Assembly: GCA_934102215.1 (NCBI GenBank)
Contig: CAKOSH010000001.1
Coordinates: 296,851 to 360,850, forward strand
Reading direction: 5' to 3'
DNA: 64,000 nt
From: an uncultured Bacilli bacterium
GTDB taxonomy: Bacteria > Bacillota_I > Bacilli_A > RF39 > UBA660
Below the pieces are notes generated by a model. The model saw only the letters and a program-made list of their open reading frames with translations, had not been told where the DNA came from and did no database searches. Shown here one piece after another: positions 42,768-52,290 of this stretch. Each line of letters begins with the position of its first letter. The stretch's first letter is position 1. Position numbers and translations under genes: made by a program.

Positions 42768-43709
42768 ATGAAAAGACTACTTACAAATGTACTTTTATTT
42801 CATAAAGATTCTGAAATACTAAAATTACTTTTTAATAATATAGATTACTATAAGAATATATCACGTATTATATATAGTGAATGTAAAGATTATCAGGATG
42901 AATTAGTAGAAAAAAGAAATAAAATAAATTATATGTCACTTAATGAAACACTTAAAATAGTAAAAGATTTCTTAATGAAAATTAATCCAGAATATTCAAG
43001 ATTATTAGAAGAACTTATAAATAATGGTGTTATTAATATATATGATATAACTGATGAAAAAAAGCTTAAAGAATATGGTGATGAAGCCTATTATGCAAGA
43101 CATAATGGTAATCATACAATAAATATACCACTTTATTATGATATAAATGATGCTTTTACTATAGTACATGAATTTATGCATTATATTGTTTGCTTAAATG
43201 GAGTTTCAGTAGATGGATTCTTACTTACAGAAGCAATATCAATATCACATGAAATGTTATTTTATGATTATTTAAAACAAAATAAAATGTATGAAGAATA
43301 TTTAGCGTCTCCAGTAGCACTTAGATTACTTAGTATAAAAGATAAATCAAATGCAATGTTAAATGTAATAAAAGAATATGAAAGTGAAAGAAGTAAATCA
43401 TTTATGTTAACAACTTTAGATGAGAATAGTGAAGACGCATCTAAAAACTTTTATGACTTATCTGCTAAAATAATATATTTAACAGGAGAAACACTAGCAA
43501 TACAAATATATCATTATTATAAATTAGGACTTATTACTATAGAAGACTTACAAGAATTAAATAGACTTATTAATAATAATGAACATTTAGAAAGTTTAAA
43601 TCTTATATTTAAAAGTATTCCAACTACTGAAGATATAAGAGAGTCTATAATTTACATAAGAAATGAACTATTAAAAAATTGTGAAAAGACTATTAAATTA
43701 CAAAAATAG
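42768..43709 (+). CDS. HExxH-containing hypothetical protein
   Basis: 313 residues. The segment FTIVHEFMHYIVCLNGVSVD is an HExxH zinc-metallopeptidase motif, and TEAISISHEMLFYDYL 20 residues later may provide the third ligand (Glu). The rest is helical without recognised family or signal peptide. Similar in style to the metallopeptidase-like protein at 23.8-25.4 kb, though not obviously homologous. AGAAAGG lies upstream. Confidence 0.65.
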   Translation: MKRLLTNVLLFHKDSEILKLLFNNIDYYKNISRIIYSECKDYQDELVEKRNKINYMSLNETLKIVKDFLMKINPEYSRLLEELINNGVINIYDITDEKKLKEYGDEAYYARHNGNHTINIPLYYDINDAFTIVHEFMHYIVCLNGVSVDGFLLTEAISISHEMLFYDYLKQNKMYEEYLASPVALRLLSIKDKSNAMLNVIKEYESERSKSFMLTTLDENSEDASKNFYDLSAKIIYLTGETLAIQIYHYYKLGLITIEDLQELNRLINNNEHLESLNLIFKSIPTTEDIRESIIYIRNELLKNCEKTIKLQK

Positions 43710-43776
43710 TTTTTTTCTTGTTTAAAAAAGTAATATTATATGTTAAAATATTGAATAGATAGAGAGGTAAATAGAC

Positions 43777-44565
43777 GTGGGAAAAGTAATATCATTAGTA
43801 AACCAAAAAGGTGGCGTAGGCAAGACAACGACAAGTATTAACTTATCCAGTTCACTAGGACATCTAGGGAAAAAAGTTTTATTAATAGACCTTGATCCTC
43901 AAAGTAATAGTACTACAGGACTTGGTATAGATAGATCAAAAATAAAAAAGAGTATATATAATGTAATAGTTGGAGATTGTGAAATAAAAGAAGCTATATA
44001 TAAAACACCATTTAAAAACTTAAGTATAGTACCATCTGTTATAGATTTAGCAGGTGCTGAAATGGAATTATTTCAAATAGGATTTCAAGATAAAGAATTT
44101 ATAATAACTGAACAATTAAAACAACAATTAAATACAATAAGAGATAGATATGATTTCATTATTATAGATTGTTTACCTAGTTTAGGAACGTTAACAGTTA
44201 ATGCTCTAGCGGCATCTGATTCAGTAATAATACCAATTCAATGTGAATTTTATAGTTTAGATGGAGTTAATCAACTTCTTCATACAATACTTCAAATACA
44301 AAAGAAGATTAATCCAGCACTTGATATAGAAGGAGTACTTCTAACAATGCTAGATGGAAGAACATTATTAGGACTAGAAGTAGTAGAAGATGTTCGTAAA
44401 TTCTTTAATGAAAAAGTATTTAGTACAATTATTCCAAGATTAGTAAAATTAGTAGAAGCTCCATCACATGGAAAACCAATTATAGAATATGATCCAAAAA
44501 GTAAAGGAGCACTAGCTTATCTAAATTTAGCTAAAGAGGTGATTGATAGAAATGGAAACAAATAA
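43777..44565 (+). CDS. parA: chromosome partitioning ATPase ParA/Soj
   Basis: 262 residues, starting at a GTG behind GAGAGG. The deviant Walker A is KGGVGKTTTSINLSSSL, followed by LIDLDPQSNSTTGL and FIIIDCLPSLGTLT. It drives segregation of the origin region with ParB. Adjacent parB overlaps its end. In Bacilli this pair lies close to oriC. Confidence 0.96.
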   Translation: MGKVISLVNQKGGVGKTTTSINLSSSLGHLGKKVLLIDLDPQSNSTTGLGIDRSKIKKSIYNVIVGDCEIKEAIYKTPFKNLSIVPSVIDLAGAEMELFQIGFQDKEFIITEQLKQQLNTIRDRYDFIIIDCLPSLGTLTVNALAASDSVIIPIQCEFYSLDGVNQLLHTILQIQKKINPALDIEGVLLTMLDGRTLLGLEVVEDVRKFFNEKVFSTIIPRLVKLVEAPSHGKPIIEYDPKSKGALAYLNLAKEVIDRNGNK

Positions 44566-45445
44566 GAGAAAAGCATTAGGAAAGGGATTAGAACAATTAT
44601 TTAGTAACGAGTCTCTTTATAGTGGACCAATTGATCCAATTGAAGAAATAGTAGAAAATACACCCAAAGATGACATTGTGGATGTAAAATTATCAGAACT
44701 TCGTAGTAATCCATATCAACCAAGACAAAAATTTGATCAAGAAAAATTAGTAGAACTTGCTAATTCAATTAAAGAATATGGTGTGTTAGAACCTATTATC
44801 GTTACTAAAAGTATTAAAGGTTATGAAATTGTTGCTGGAGAAAGAAGAAAGAAAGCAAGTGAACTAGCAGGACTAGAAACAATACCAGCAATTATAAAAG
44901 AATTTACTGATAGTGAAATGATGCAGATAGCACTTCTTGAAAATATTCAAAGAGAAAACTTAACAGCAATAGAAGAAGCAGAAGCATATTCTAACTTACT
45001 AAAAGTACTTAATGTAACACAAGAAGAACTAGCAAATAAAATAGGAAAAAGTAGAACATATATAACAAATATGGTCGGTCTTTTAAGTCTTCCAGAATCA
45101 GTAAAAAATGATATACTACACGGATTAATAAGTGCAGGACACGCTAAAATATTAAGTAAATTAGAAAATGAAGAATTAATAACAGAACTTGCTGAAAAAA
45201 TAAAATTAAATCATTTATCAGTAAGAGAATTAGAAAACTTAGTACAAAATCCTGATTATAAAAGAAAAAATGCAATAGTTAAAATAAAAAGTGAAAATAG
45301 TTATAACTATGTAGAAGAAGCATTTACTGATAAAATAGGTAATAGAGTAAGAATTAAAAATAAAAAAATAGTTATACCTTTTAATAGTGAAAAAGATTTA
45401 GAAAGAATACTTGAAATATTAAAAGTAGAAGTGAATGTTGATTAA
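44552..45445 (+). CDS. parB: chromosome partitioning protein ParB/Spo0J
   Basis: 297 residues from METNKRKALGKGLEQLF. The N-terminal CTPase/ParB box shows LRSNPYQPRQKFDQEKL and the arginine patch GERRKKASELAG. The helix-turn-helix TQEELANKIGKSRTYITNM follows. It loads on parS sites and recruits SMC. The ATG at 44552 follows AGAGGTGAT. No parS of the usual consensus was found by eye in the window. Confidence 0.95.
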   Translation: METNKRKALGKGLEQLFSNESLYSGPIDPIEEIVENTPKDDIVDVKLSELRSNPYQPRQKFDQEKLVELANSIKEYGVLEPIIVTKSIKGYEIVAGERRKKASELAGLETIPAIIKEFTDSEMMQIALLENIQRENLTAIEEAEAYSNLLKVLNVTQEELANKIGKSRTYITNMVGLLSLPESVKNDILHGLISAGHAKILSKLENEELITELAEKIKLNHLSVRELENLVQNPDYKRKNAIVKIKSENSYNYVEEAFTDKIGNRVRIKNKKIVIPFNSEKDLERILEILKVEVNVD

Positions 45446-45446
45446 T

Positions 45447-45632
45447 ATGAATAAAGAGTATAAAATAGGTAGTAAAGTCATTATGAGAAAACCACATCCA
45501 TGTGGAACTAACCTTTGGGAAATAACAAGAGTTGGTGTTGATATAAAAATAAAATGTATTAACTGTGGTAGAAGTATAATGATGGATAGAATAGAGTTTG
45601 ATAAAAAACTTAAGAAAGTAGAGGAATATTAA
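45447..45632 (+). CDS. DUF951 family protein (YyzM-like)
   Basis: 61 residues from MNKEYKIGSKVIMRKPHPCG. Conserved Cys residues in HPCGTNLWEI and IKCINCGRSIMMDR may bind zinc. Homologs sit between parB and ychF in Bacilli, as here. Start at 45447, one base clear of the parB stop. It shares one base with the next start codon. Confidence 0.88.
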   Translation: MNKEYKIGSKVIMRKPHPCGTNLWEITRVGVDIKIKCINCGRSIMMDRIEFDKKLKKVEEY

Positions 45633-47161
45633 TGTTCAAAACAAAAAAGAAATTAAGTCCTATAGTATCATTTATTATTCTTATATTTGCTACAATATTG
45701 ATTAGTGGATTCTTACATTTATTAAATATACAATCAGAGTATACTTCAGTTAATAAAGTAACTGGTGAACTTGTAAATAATGTAGTAGAAGTAAAGAGTC
45801 TATTTAGTACATCAGGTATTAAACATATTGTAACAACAGCAGTAAGTGGATTTGTTAACTTTGAACCACTAGGTGCATTAATAATAGTATTAATAGGTAT
45901 AGGTATATTAGAAAAAACAGGATTCTTAAAGACATTTTTTACAATGTTAACAAGAAATTCAAAAAAGAATACAATAACATTTATATTAGTATTCTTATGT
46001 TTAATATTTTCATTACTTGGAAATATAGGATTTGTTGTAATGTTACCTCTTGGAGCCTTATTATTTAAGTATGGTAGACGTAATCCACTTGGAGGAATTA
46101 TAGCAACATTCGCATCTCTTTCTTTTGGAGCAGGTATTAATGTATTTTTATCAGCAAATGATAGTTCACTTTTAGAACTTACATTAAATGCAGCACATAC
46201 ATTAGATCAAAATTATACGATTGGAACATTCTTTTCATTATTTATAATGATACTAGCACTTATAATTGTATCAATTGTATTTACGACTGTAACTGAAAAG
46301 AAAATTATGCCAAGACTTCCAAGATATGAAAGCACTGAAGAAGAATTAAAAATAACAAATAAAGAACTTAGAGGATTAATTATAGGACTCGGAGCAGGTA
46401 TATTATATACATTATTAATAGTTTATATGATAATACCAGGATTACCATTATCAGGAGCTTTACTTGATAGAGGGGCTACAAAATATATTGATATGCTTTT
46501 TGGAGCAAATTCATTATTTAATAAAGGATTTATATTCATAGTAACAATGCTATTCGTAATAGTTGGTTATGGATATGGTCTTATGACAAAAACAATAAAG
46601 AATAGTAAAGATGTAACAGAAAGTTTAGGATACTCACTTGATGGTATAGGAAGTATTCTAGTATTATTATTCTTTGCATCATTATTCATAAATGTATTTG
46701 AAGAAAGTCAAATTGGTACTGTAATAGTAGCATCTATTTCTAAAATAATAGGTGGACTTAACTTTACAGGAGCACCACTTATATTAATGACAGTTATTTT
46801 AGTAGGAATAGGTAATCTATTTTTACCAGGCTCACTAAGTAAGTGGCAAATATTATCAGGTTCACTTGTAACATTATTTATGAATGCAAGTATAAGTCCA
46901 GAATTTTCACAAGTGACTTTTGTGGCTGCTGAATCATTAACAAATGGACTTACGCCATTGTTCTTATACTTTGCAGTTTACATAGCATTTATGGAAAAAT
47001 ATAATACAAATGAAACAACAACAATATCAGGTTGTACAAAATATATGGTACCTTATGCAACGTATATTAGTATAATATGGATATTAATTTTAATAGGATG
47101 GTATCTAATTGGTCTTCCAATAGGTATAGGGTCTTACCCAGGGGTGATTTATGGCGCTTAA
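45632..47161 (+). CDS. AbgT-family transporter
   Basis: 509 residues, about 12 helices. Resembles p-aminobenzoyl-glutamate permease AbgT, with GALIIVLIGIGILEKTGFLK, FGAGINVFLSANDSSLL, and FLPGSLSKWQILSGSLVTLF near the C terminus. Members import p-aminobenzoyl-glutamate or export sulfonamides. It is inserted between two genes (DUF951, ychF) that are usually neighbours and overlaps ychF by 11 bases. Confidence 0.88.
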   Translation: MFKTKKKLSPIVSFIILIFATILISGFLHLLNIQSEYTSVNKVTGELVNNVVEVKSLFSTSGIKHIVTTAVSGFVNFEPLGALIIVLIGIGILEKTGFLKTFFTMLTRNSKKNTITFILVFLCLIFSLLGNIGFVVMLPLGALLFKYGRRNPLGGIIATFASLSFGAGINVFLSANDSSLLELTLNAAHTLDQNYTIGTFFSLFIMILALIIVSIVFTTVTEKKIMPRLPRYESTEEELKITNKELRGLIIGLGAGILYTLLIVYMIIPGLPLSGALLDRGATKYIDMLFGANSLFNKGFIFIVTMLFVIVGYGYGLMTKTIKNSKDVTESLGYSLDGIGSILVLLFFASLFINVFEESQIGTVIVASISKIIGGLNFTGAPLILMTVILVGIGNLFLPGSLSKWQILSGSLVTLFMNASISPEFSQVTFVAAESLTNGLTPLFLYFAVYIAFMEKYNTNETTTISGCTKYMVPYATYISIIWILILIGWYLIGLPIGIGSYPGVIYGA

Positions 47162-48257
47162 AGCAGGAATAATAGGATTACCTAATGTAGGAAAAAGTAC
47201 ATTATTTAATGCTATTACAAAGAAAAATATTTTAGCAGCAAACTATCCATTTGCGACAATTGATCCAAATGTAGGAATAGTTACTGTACCAGATAAAAGA
47301 TTAGAAACATTAAATGAATTATATCAACCAGAAAGGTTAATACCAACACAATATGAATTTATTGATATAGCAGGTCTCGTAAAAGGAGCTTCTACTGGTG
47401 AAGGGTTAGGTAATAAATTCCTAGCTAATATAAGAGAAGTTGACGCTATAGTACAAGTAGTAAGATGTTTTGAAAACAAAGATATAATTCATGTAGAGGG
47501 AACTATTGATCCAAAAAGAGATATAGAAATAGTTAACTATGAACTTATATTAAGTGACCTTGAAATAGTTGAAAATAGACTTAATAAGATTGAAAAGAAA
47601 GCTACAACTTCAAATGATAAAGAAGGTCTTTATGAAGTGGCACTTCTAAAAAAATTAAAAGATATATTAAGTCAAGGAAAGATGTTAAGACTTGAAGAAT
47701 TTGATGAAAAAGAAACAAAACTTATCAAAACATATAATCTTATTACTAATAAACCATTTATATATTTAGCAAATGTAAGTGAGGAAGACTTAGTAGGAAA
47801 TGATAATCCTTATGTAAATTCAGTACGTGAATATGCAGCAAATGAAAAATCATCAGTAGTGCTTATGTCAGCTAAAATAGAAAGTGAACTTACAGAACTT
47901 GATGAAGAAGATAAAAAAGAATTCTTAAGAGATTTAGGTATTCAAAATAGTGGTCTTGACCAACTAATTCATAATACATATCATTTACTTGGACTTAAAA
48001 CTTTCTTCACAGTTGGTAAAGATGAAGTAAGAGCATGGACTTTTAAAGATGGTATGAAAGCTCCAGAATGTGCTGGTCTTATACATACTGATTTTGAAAA
48101 AGGATTTATTAAAGCAGAAGTAATGAGTTATGATGACTTAATAAAATACGGAAATGAACAAAGAGTTAAAGAAGCAGGTAGAGCAAGACTAGAAGGAAAA
48201 GATTATGTAATGCAAGATGGAGATATTTGTTTGTTTAGATTCAATGTAACAAAGTAG
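47151..48257 (+). CDS. ychF: redox-regulated ATPase YchF/OLA1
   Basis: 368 residues. P-loop GLPNVGKSTLFNAIT at residues 8-22, switch region FIDIAGLVKGASTGEGLGNK, the NVSEEDL ATP-specificity region and a C-terminal TGS domain (CAGLIHTDFEKGFIKAEVM). Binds ATP and ribosomes; involved in stress responses. ATG after GGGGTGAT. Confidence 0.97.
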   Translation: MALKAGIIGLPNVGKSTLFNAITKKNILAANYPFATIDPNVGIVTVPDKRLETLNELYQPERLIPTQYEFIDIAGLVKGASTGEGLGNKFLANIREVDAIVQVVRCFENKDIIHVEGTIDPKRDIEIVNYELILSDLEIVENRLNKIEKKATTSNDKEGLYEVALLKKLKDILSQGKMLRLEEFDEKETKLIKTYNLITNKPFIYLANVSEEDLVGNDNPYVNSVREYAANEKSSVVLMSAKIESELTELDEEDKKEFLRDLGIQNSGLDQLIHNTYHLLGLKTFFTVGKDEVRAWTFKDGMKAPECAGLIHTDFEKGFIKAEVMSYDDLIKYGNEQRVKEAGRARLEGKDYVMQDGDICLFRFNVTK

Positions 48258-48323
48258 AATAAATGTTTGCTTGCGGGTGTAAATTTTGCTATAATGATTA
48301 CAAGATAAGGAAGTGTAGTCATT

Positions 48324-50459
48324 ATGAAAGATAAGAAAATGTATATATTGCTAGTGATATCAATACTGTTCGCAGTAGTAGGTGTTTCACTAGCATTTTT
48401 TTCACTTAATATAATTGGAAACGATACTGCTAAATATAACAAAATAACAACAGGCGATTTAGAACTAGTGTTTACTGATGACAATGAAGTATCACTTGAT
48501 GGAGCATTTCCAGGTGATTCAATTACGAAAACAATATCAGTAAAAAATACTGGTACAAAAGAAGTAAGTTATAATATTGTATGGCAAGAACTTTTAAATG
48601 AAATTACGAATAATGAACTTGTAATCGACGGAACATGTAAAAATCTAAATTCAAGTAATACTGAAGATGGAACATGTAATGCAATATCAAAGAAAGCAGT
48701 CAAAGAAGGTAATATCACATCAAACATTCCTATAAAACCAGGATATACACAAGAGTACGAAGTAAAAATAACATTTATTGATACAGGAAAATTACAAAAT
48801 TATAATAAAAATAAATCATTCAAAGGAAAACTTGGCTTAACTGAATCTTCAGCAAAGACAATTTACTGTACATATGATGGAGAACTTACACAGGGAGCAG
48901 AGTATGTTAATGGACAATATACTTATAGGTATATGCAAGAAGGAAAATACACTGATTCGACATCGAATGAGTGGCAAAATATAGAAATAGATGGCTGGGG
49001 AATACAGCTTACTAATAAAGAAAGTACGAATGAAGTGAATAGCCAATTGTGTACTTATATAAATAATAGACCTGTTGTCTCAATGTCAGCAACTTTTATG
49101 AATAGTAAGGCAAATTCGCTAGACTTAAGCAGTTTTAATACAAGTAATGTAGTAAATATGAAAAACACGTTTAATAATAATGAAACTAATTCATTGGATT
49201 TAAGCAGTTTCAATACAAGTAATGTAACTAGTATGCAATTTATGTTTAATAGTAGTTATGTCATAACTTTAGACTTGAGTAATTTTAATACGAGCAATGT
49301 TACAACTATGAATGGAATGTTTCAGGATGCTCAGGTCACAACGTTGGATGTAAGTAATTTTGATACAAGCAAAGTAATAAATATGAGCAGCATGTTTGCA
49401 AATTTACAATCTTCTGTGCTGGATGTAAGCAACTTTAATACAAGTAGCGTAGAATTTATGACCGTAATGTTTGGAGGAACAATTATTGAAATATTAGATT
49501 TAAGTAGTTTTGATACAAGTAAAGTCAAAAATACCTTTCATATGTTTGATATGAGTAGTGTTAAAACAATATATGTGAGTAATAAATTTGTTGTTGATAA
49601 TATTACTAATAGCAAAGACATGTTTATAAACAATGGAAATTTAATTGGAGGGTTAGGAACTACATTTGAAGACAATAATGTAAATGATAAAACATACGCC
49701 CACATTGATGGAGGTACAAGCAATCCAGGGTACTTTACTGATATTGCTGATAAACCTGTTGAACCATATTCATTCTCTAGTGATTCCTGGGCCACAATAG
49801 CAAATGCTGTTAAAAATAACAATATAAGTAAATATAGTGTAGGAGATACTAAAACAATAAATCTTGGTACATATGGAACACATACAGTGAGAATAGCAAA
49901 CACTTCAACACCAAGTGAATGTAGTGTTACTGGTTTCTCACAAACTGCATGTGGATTCGTTATTGAATTTGCAGATATAATAACAACGCATGCAATGAAT
50001 GATACTGCTACGAATGTAGGTGGTTGGCCAGCATCAAGTATGTATACATTTGTGAATAATGACATATATAATTCATTACCATATATTTTAAAAAGTAGAA
50101 TAATAGATACAACAGTGATATCTGGACACGGAAGTACGAGTGGAGAAGAAAATTTTACATCTACTGATAAACTATATTTACTAACACCAAAAGAAATATA
50201 TAGTGACATTCCTGGTTCAAGTGATACAGCACATGATTTTACTAGAACATTAGATTATTATATTAGTATAGGATCTAGTGTTAATAAATATATAAAAGGT
50301 GCAATAAAAAACCATGAGTCAAAAGCAAAATATTGGTTGCTTCGTACAGCAAATTACAATAATACCAGTTCTTTTTTTGGAATTACTACGTATGGTTCTT
50401 TAGGTAAATTTAATAGTAGTAGTTATTTTGGAGTTTCTCCAGCTTTCCGAATTGGCTAA
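48324..50459 (+). CDS. SipW-tag surface protein with BspA-like repeats and DUF6273-like domain
   Basis: 711 residues. The N terminus (MYILLVISILFAVVGVSLAF) and following GNDTAKYNKITTGDLELVFT resemble SipW-processed TasA-like proteins. Residues about 255-410 carry six tandem 23-25-residue BspA/DUF285 repeats (LDLSSFNTSNVTSMQFMF type). The C-terminal domain (GGWPASSMYTFVNNDIYNSL, KLYLLTPKEIY, YWLLRTANY, GVSPAFRI) is DUF6273-like. It thus shares both ends with the protein at 15.6-17.0 kb and may be processed by the same ER-type peptidase. Likely an adhesin or matrix component. Monocistronic. Confidence 0.8.
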   Translation: MKDKKMYILLVISILFAVVGVSLAFFSLNIIGNDTAKYNKITTGDLELVFTDDNEVSLDGAFPGDSITKTISVKNTGTKEVSYNIVWQELLNEITNNELVIDGTCKNLNSSNTEDGTCNAISKKAVKEGNITSNIPIKPGYTQEYEVKITFIDTGKLQNYNKNKSFKGKLGLTESSAKTIYCTYDGELTQGAEYVNGQYTYRYMQEGKYTDSTSNEWQNIEIDGWGIQLTNKESTNEVNSQLCTYINNRPVVSMSATFMNSKANSLDLSSFNTSNVVNMKNTFNNNETNSLDLSSFNTSNVTSMQFMFNSSYVITLDLSNFNTSNVTTMNGMFQDAQVTTLDVSNFDTSKVINMSSMFANLQSSVLDVSNFNTSSVEFMTVMFGGTIIEILDLSSFDTSKVKNTFHMFDMSSVKTIYVSNKFVVDNITNSKDMFINNGNLIGGLGTTFEDNNVNDKTYAHIDGGTSNPGYFTDIADKPVEPYSFSSDSWATIANAVKNNNISKYSVGDTKTINLGTYGTHTVRIANTSTPSECSVTGFSQTACGFVIEFADIITTHAMNDTATNVGGWPASSMYTFVNNDIYNSLPYILKSRIIDTTVISGHGSTSGEENFTSTDKLYLLTPKEIYSDIPGSSDTAHDFTRTLDYYISIGSSVNKYIKGAIKNHESKAKYWLLRTANYNNTSSFFGITTYGSLGKFNSSSYFGVSPAFRIG

Positions 50460-50465
50460 TCCAAC

Positions 50466-50503
50466 AAAAAAAGATACCTCATTTTGAATTGAAGTATCTT
50501 TTA
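50466..50503. terminator. bidirectional terminator between the surface protein and hsp20
   Basis: AAAGATAC (50470-50477) pairs with GTATCTTT (50494-50501), with A-rich and T-rich flanks. Confidence 0.8.
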
Positions 50504-50519
50504 ATATTGTTTTAATTAT

Positions 50520-50915
50520 TTATTTTATTGCAATGAATTTCTTTGATTGTTTTTGTTCTTCTTTAGGAAAACTTATTTTTAAGACACCATTATAGAATTT
50601 AGCATCTATTTCATTTTCTTTAACATTACCAACATTAAATTGTCTCTTGAATGAACCAAATGATCTTTCTTTACGATAGTAATTCTTTTCTTTTTCTTCT
50701 TTATCTTCATGTTTTGAAGCAGCTATAGTAAGAATACCATCATCAAGATCTACTTTAACATCTTCTTTGTTAAATCCAGGAACATCAAGTTCAATATGAA
50801 CTTTACCACCTTTTTCATAAATATCACATTTCATTTCATTCTTAGGCATTTTTGGCATTGGTACAAAATCATCAAAGAAATCATCTAAATAAAATTTTTC
50901 TGGTAATAAACTCAT
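50520..50915 (-). CDS. hsp20: small heat shock protein Hsp20
   Basis: 131 residues. The α-crystallin domain spans roughly 30-125, with GGKVHIELDVPGFNKEDVKV, DGILTIAASK and the NGVLKISFPK β-strand, ending with KKFIAIK. ATP-independent chaperone holding unfolded proteins. GGAG before the start. A perfect CIRCE operator upstream implies HrcA control. Confidence 0.95.
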   Translation of the reverse strand: MSLLPEKFYLDDFFDDFVPMPKMPKNEMKCDIYEKGGKVHIELDVPGFNKEDVKVDLDDGILTIAASKHEDKEEKEKNYYRKERSFGSFKRQFNVGNVKENEIDAKFYNGVLKISFPKEEQKQSKKFIAIK

Positions 50916-50953
50916 AATTTTTATCTCCTAACAATTATAATTATACTCAATAA

Positions 50954-50980
50954 TTAGCACTTGTCAATAGTAAGTGCTAA
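50954..50980. promoter_or_regulatory. CIRCE operator (HrcA binding site)
   Basis: TTAGCACTT, nine bases, then AAGTGCTAA: the inverted repeat of the HrcA heat-shock operator. It lies between hsp20 (minus) and the coat gene pair (plus) and most likely regulates hsp20. Confidence 0.92.
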
Positions 50981-51049
50981 TATTTTGGATAATTTTTACA
51001 TTATTATTATATTCAACATTGTAAATAATATTACTAGGAGGTAAAAATA

Positions 51050-51247
51050 ATGAAAGAAATACCAAATATAATAAGCATAAAAGACCTATTATATATAGAA
51101 GATATGCTTAATTGGAATCTTATTATGAATAAGAAATTATATTCATATTTAGAATGCGTCTGTGATAGTGAAACAGAAGAAATACTTACTAAAGCTAAAA
51201 AGATGCATGCTAAACATTATAAAGAATTATTAGATTTAATAGGATAG
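51050..51247 (+). CDS. small spore-coat-associated (CotF-partner-like) protein
   Basis: 65 residues behind AGGAGG. The sequence ISIKDLLYIEDMLNWNLIMN and TKAKKMHAKHYKELLDLI is typical of short helical proteins encoded next to CotF-like genes. It is directly followed by a CotF-family gene, so the pair probably contributes to the spore coat. Confidence 0.65.
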   Translation: MKEIPNIISIKDLLYIEDMLNWNLIMNKKLYSYLECVCDSETEEILTKAKKMHAKHYKELLDLIG

Positions 51248-51257
51248 GAGAAATTTT

Positions 51258-51566
51258 ATGAAACAAATTAAAAATGAAGAAACTAAAATACAAAAAGATG
51301 AATGTTTAAATGATGAAGATATATTAAATGATATATTATTATGTGAAAAAAATATATCAAATAGTTATAGTGTAGCCATTAATGAAATGAGTAATAAATA
51401 TCTATATAAGAAGATAATGAGTATATTTGATGATACAAAGGATATGGCTCGTGATATTTATAATCTTATGTTTACTAAAGGATGGTATACTATAACACCT
51501 GAAGAGGATACTAAAATAGAAAAATCTTATACTAAATATTCAAATAAAATGAATGAATTAAGTTAA
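51258..51566 (+). CDS. CotF-family spore coat protein
   Basis: 102 residues. LNDEDILNDILLCEKNISNS, followed by YNLMFTKGWYTITPEEDTKI, is the Coat_F family signature (helical, ending with a GWY motif). Shares an operon with the short gene upstream (10 bases apart). AGGAG before the ATG. Confidence 0.8.
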   Translation: MKQIKNEETKIQKDECLNDEDILNDILLCEKNISNSYSVAINEMSNKYLYKKIMSIFDDTKDMARDIYNLMFTKGWYTITPEEDTKIEKSYTKYSNKMNELS

Positions 51567-51607
51567 AAAGGCTTTTTTTAAAGTATAAAAAATGCTAAAA
51601 TATCATT

Positions 51608-52258
51608 ATGAAGAAAGTAGTAATGATATTTTTATTTATTTGTTTATTTGTAACAAATGTTTATGCAGAAAGAATTTCTGTTAAATTTGAATCTTGCGTT
51701 GATGGAGATACAATTAAAGTAATGCTTGATGATAAGAAAACTACAGTAAGATTTTTAGCAGTAGATACCCCTGAAACTAAACATCCAACTAAAGGTGAAC
51801 AACCATTTGGTAAAGAAGCAAGCAACTATACTTGTGATAAAGTTAAAAATGCTAAGAAATTAGAAATCGAATATGATGCAGGAAGTAGCAAAGTAGATAA
51901 ATATGATAGAACACTTGCTTGGATATTCACAGATGATTCATTACTTCAAAAAGATTTAGTATCACATGGTTATGCTAAAGTGGCTTATCTATATGGAGAT
52001 TACAAGTATACTGATGAATTAAAGAAAGAAGAAAGTACTGCTAAAAGTAAAAAACTAGGAGTATGGAGTTTAGAAGAAGAAACAACAATCAAAAAGACAG
52101 AGAAAACCACACAAAAAGTTACTGAAAGTGAAACAGATGATTCAATAATAAATGATTTATTAAAAGATATAAGAAAAATGTTTAAAAACTTATTCAAAAG
52201 TATCTTCAATAAAATAAAAAAATCTATAAGTAAACAATTAGATAATATTTTTAGTTAA
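51608..52258 (+). CDS. secreted thermonuclease-like (SNase) nuclease
   Basis: 216 residues. A signal peptide (MKKVVMIFLFICLFVTNVYA) is followed by an SNase domain with the catalytic set: Arg and Glu in VRFLAVDTPETKHP and Arg in DKYDRTLAWIF, plus SCVDGDTIKV at the calcium site. A Thr-rich linker and a basic amphipathic C-terminal tail (IRKMFKNLFKSIFNKIKKSI) follow; the tail may bind membranes or nucleic acid. Degrades extracellular DNA or RNA. Confidence 0.9.
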   Translation: MKKVVMIFLFICLFVTNVYAERISVKFESCVDGDTIKVMLDDKKTTVRFLAVDTPETKHPTKGEQPFGKEASNYTCDKVKNAKKLEIEYDAGSSKVDKYDRTLAWIFTDDSLLQKDLVSHGYAKVAYLYGDYKYTDELKKEESTAKSKKLGVWSLEEETTIKKTEKTTQKVTESETDDSIINDLLKDIRKMFKNLFKSIFNKIKKSISKQLDNIFS

Positions 52259-52290
52259 TAAACAATATAATATTTTAAAAAGGTGATAAC

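Noticed and set aside
43500..46000. parS site near parAB
   Set aside because: No palindrome resembling TGTTTCACGTGAAACA was found by eye.
49538..50209. long antisense frame opposite the BspA-repeat gene
   Set aside because: It mirrors the repetitive composition of the sense gene, has no ribosome binding site and no recognisable domain.
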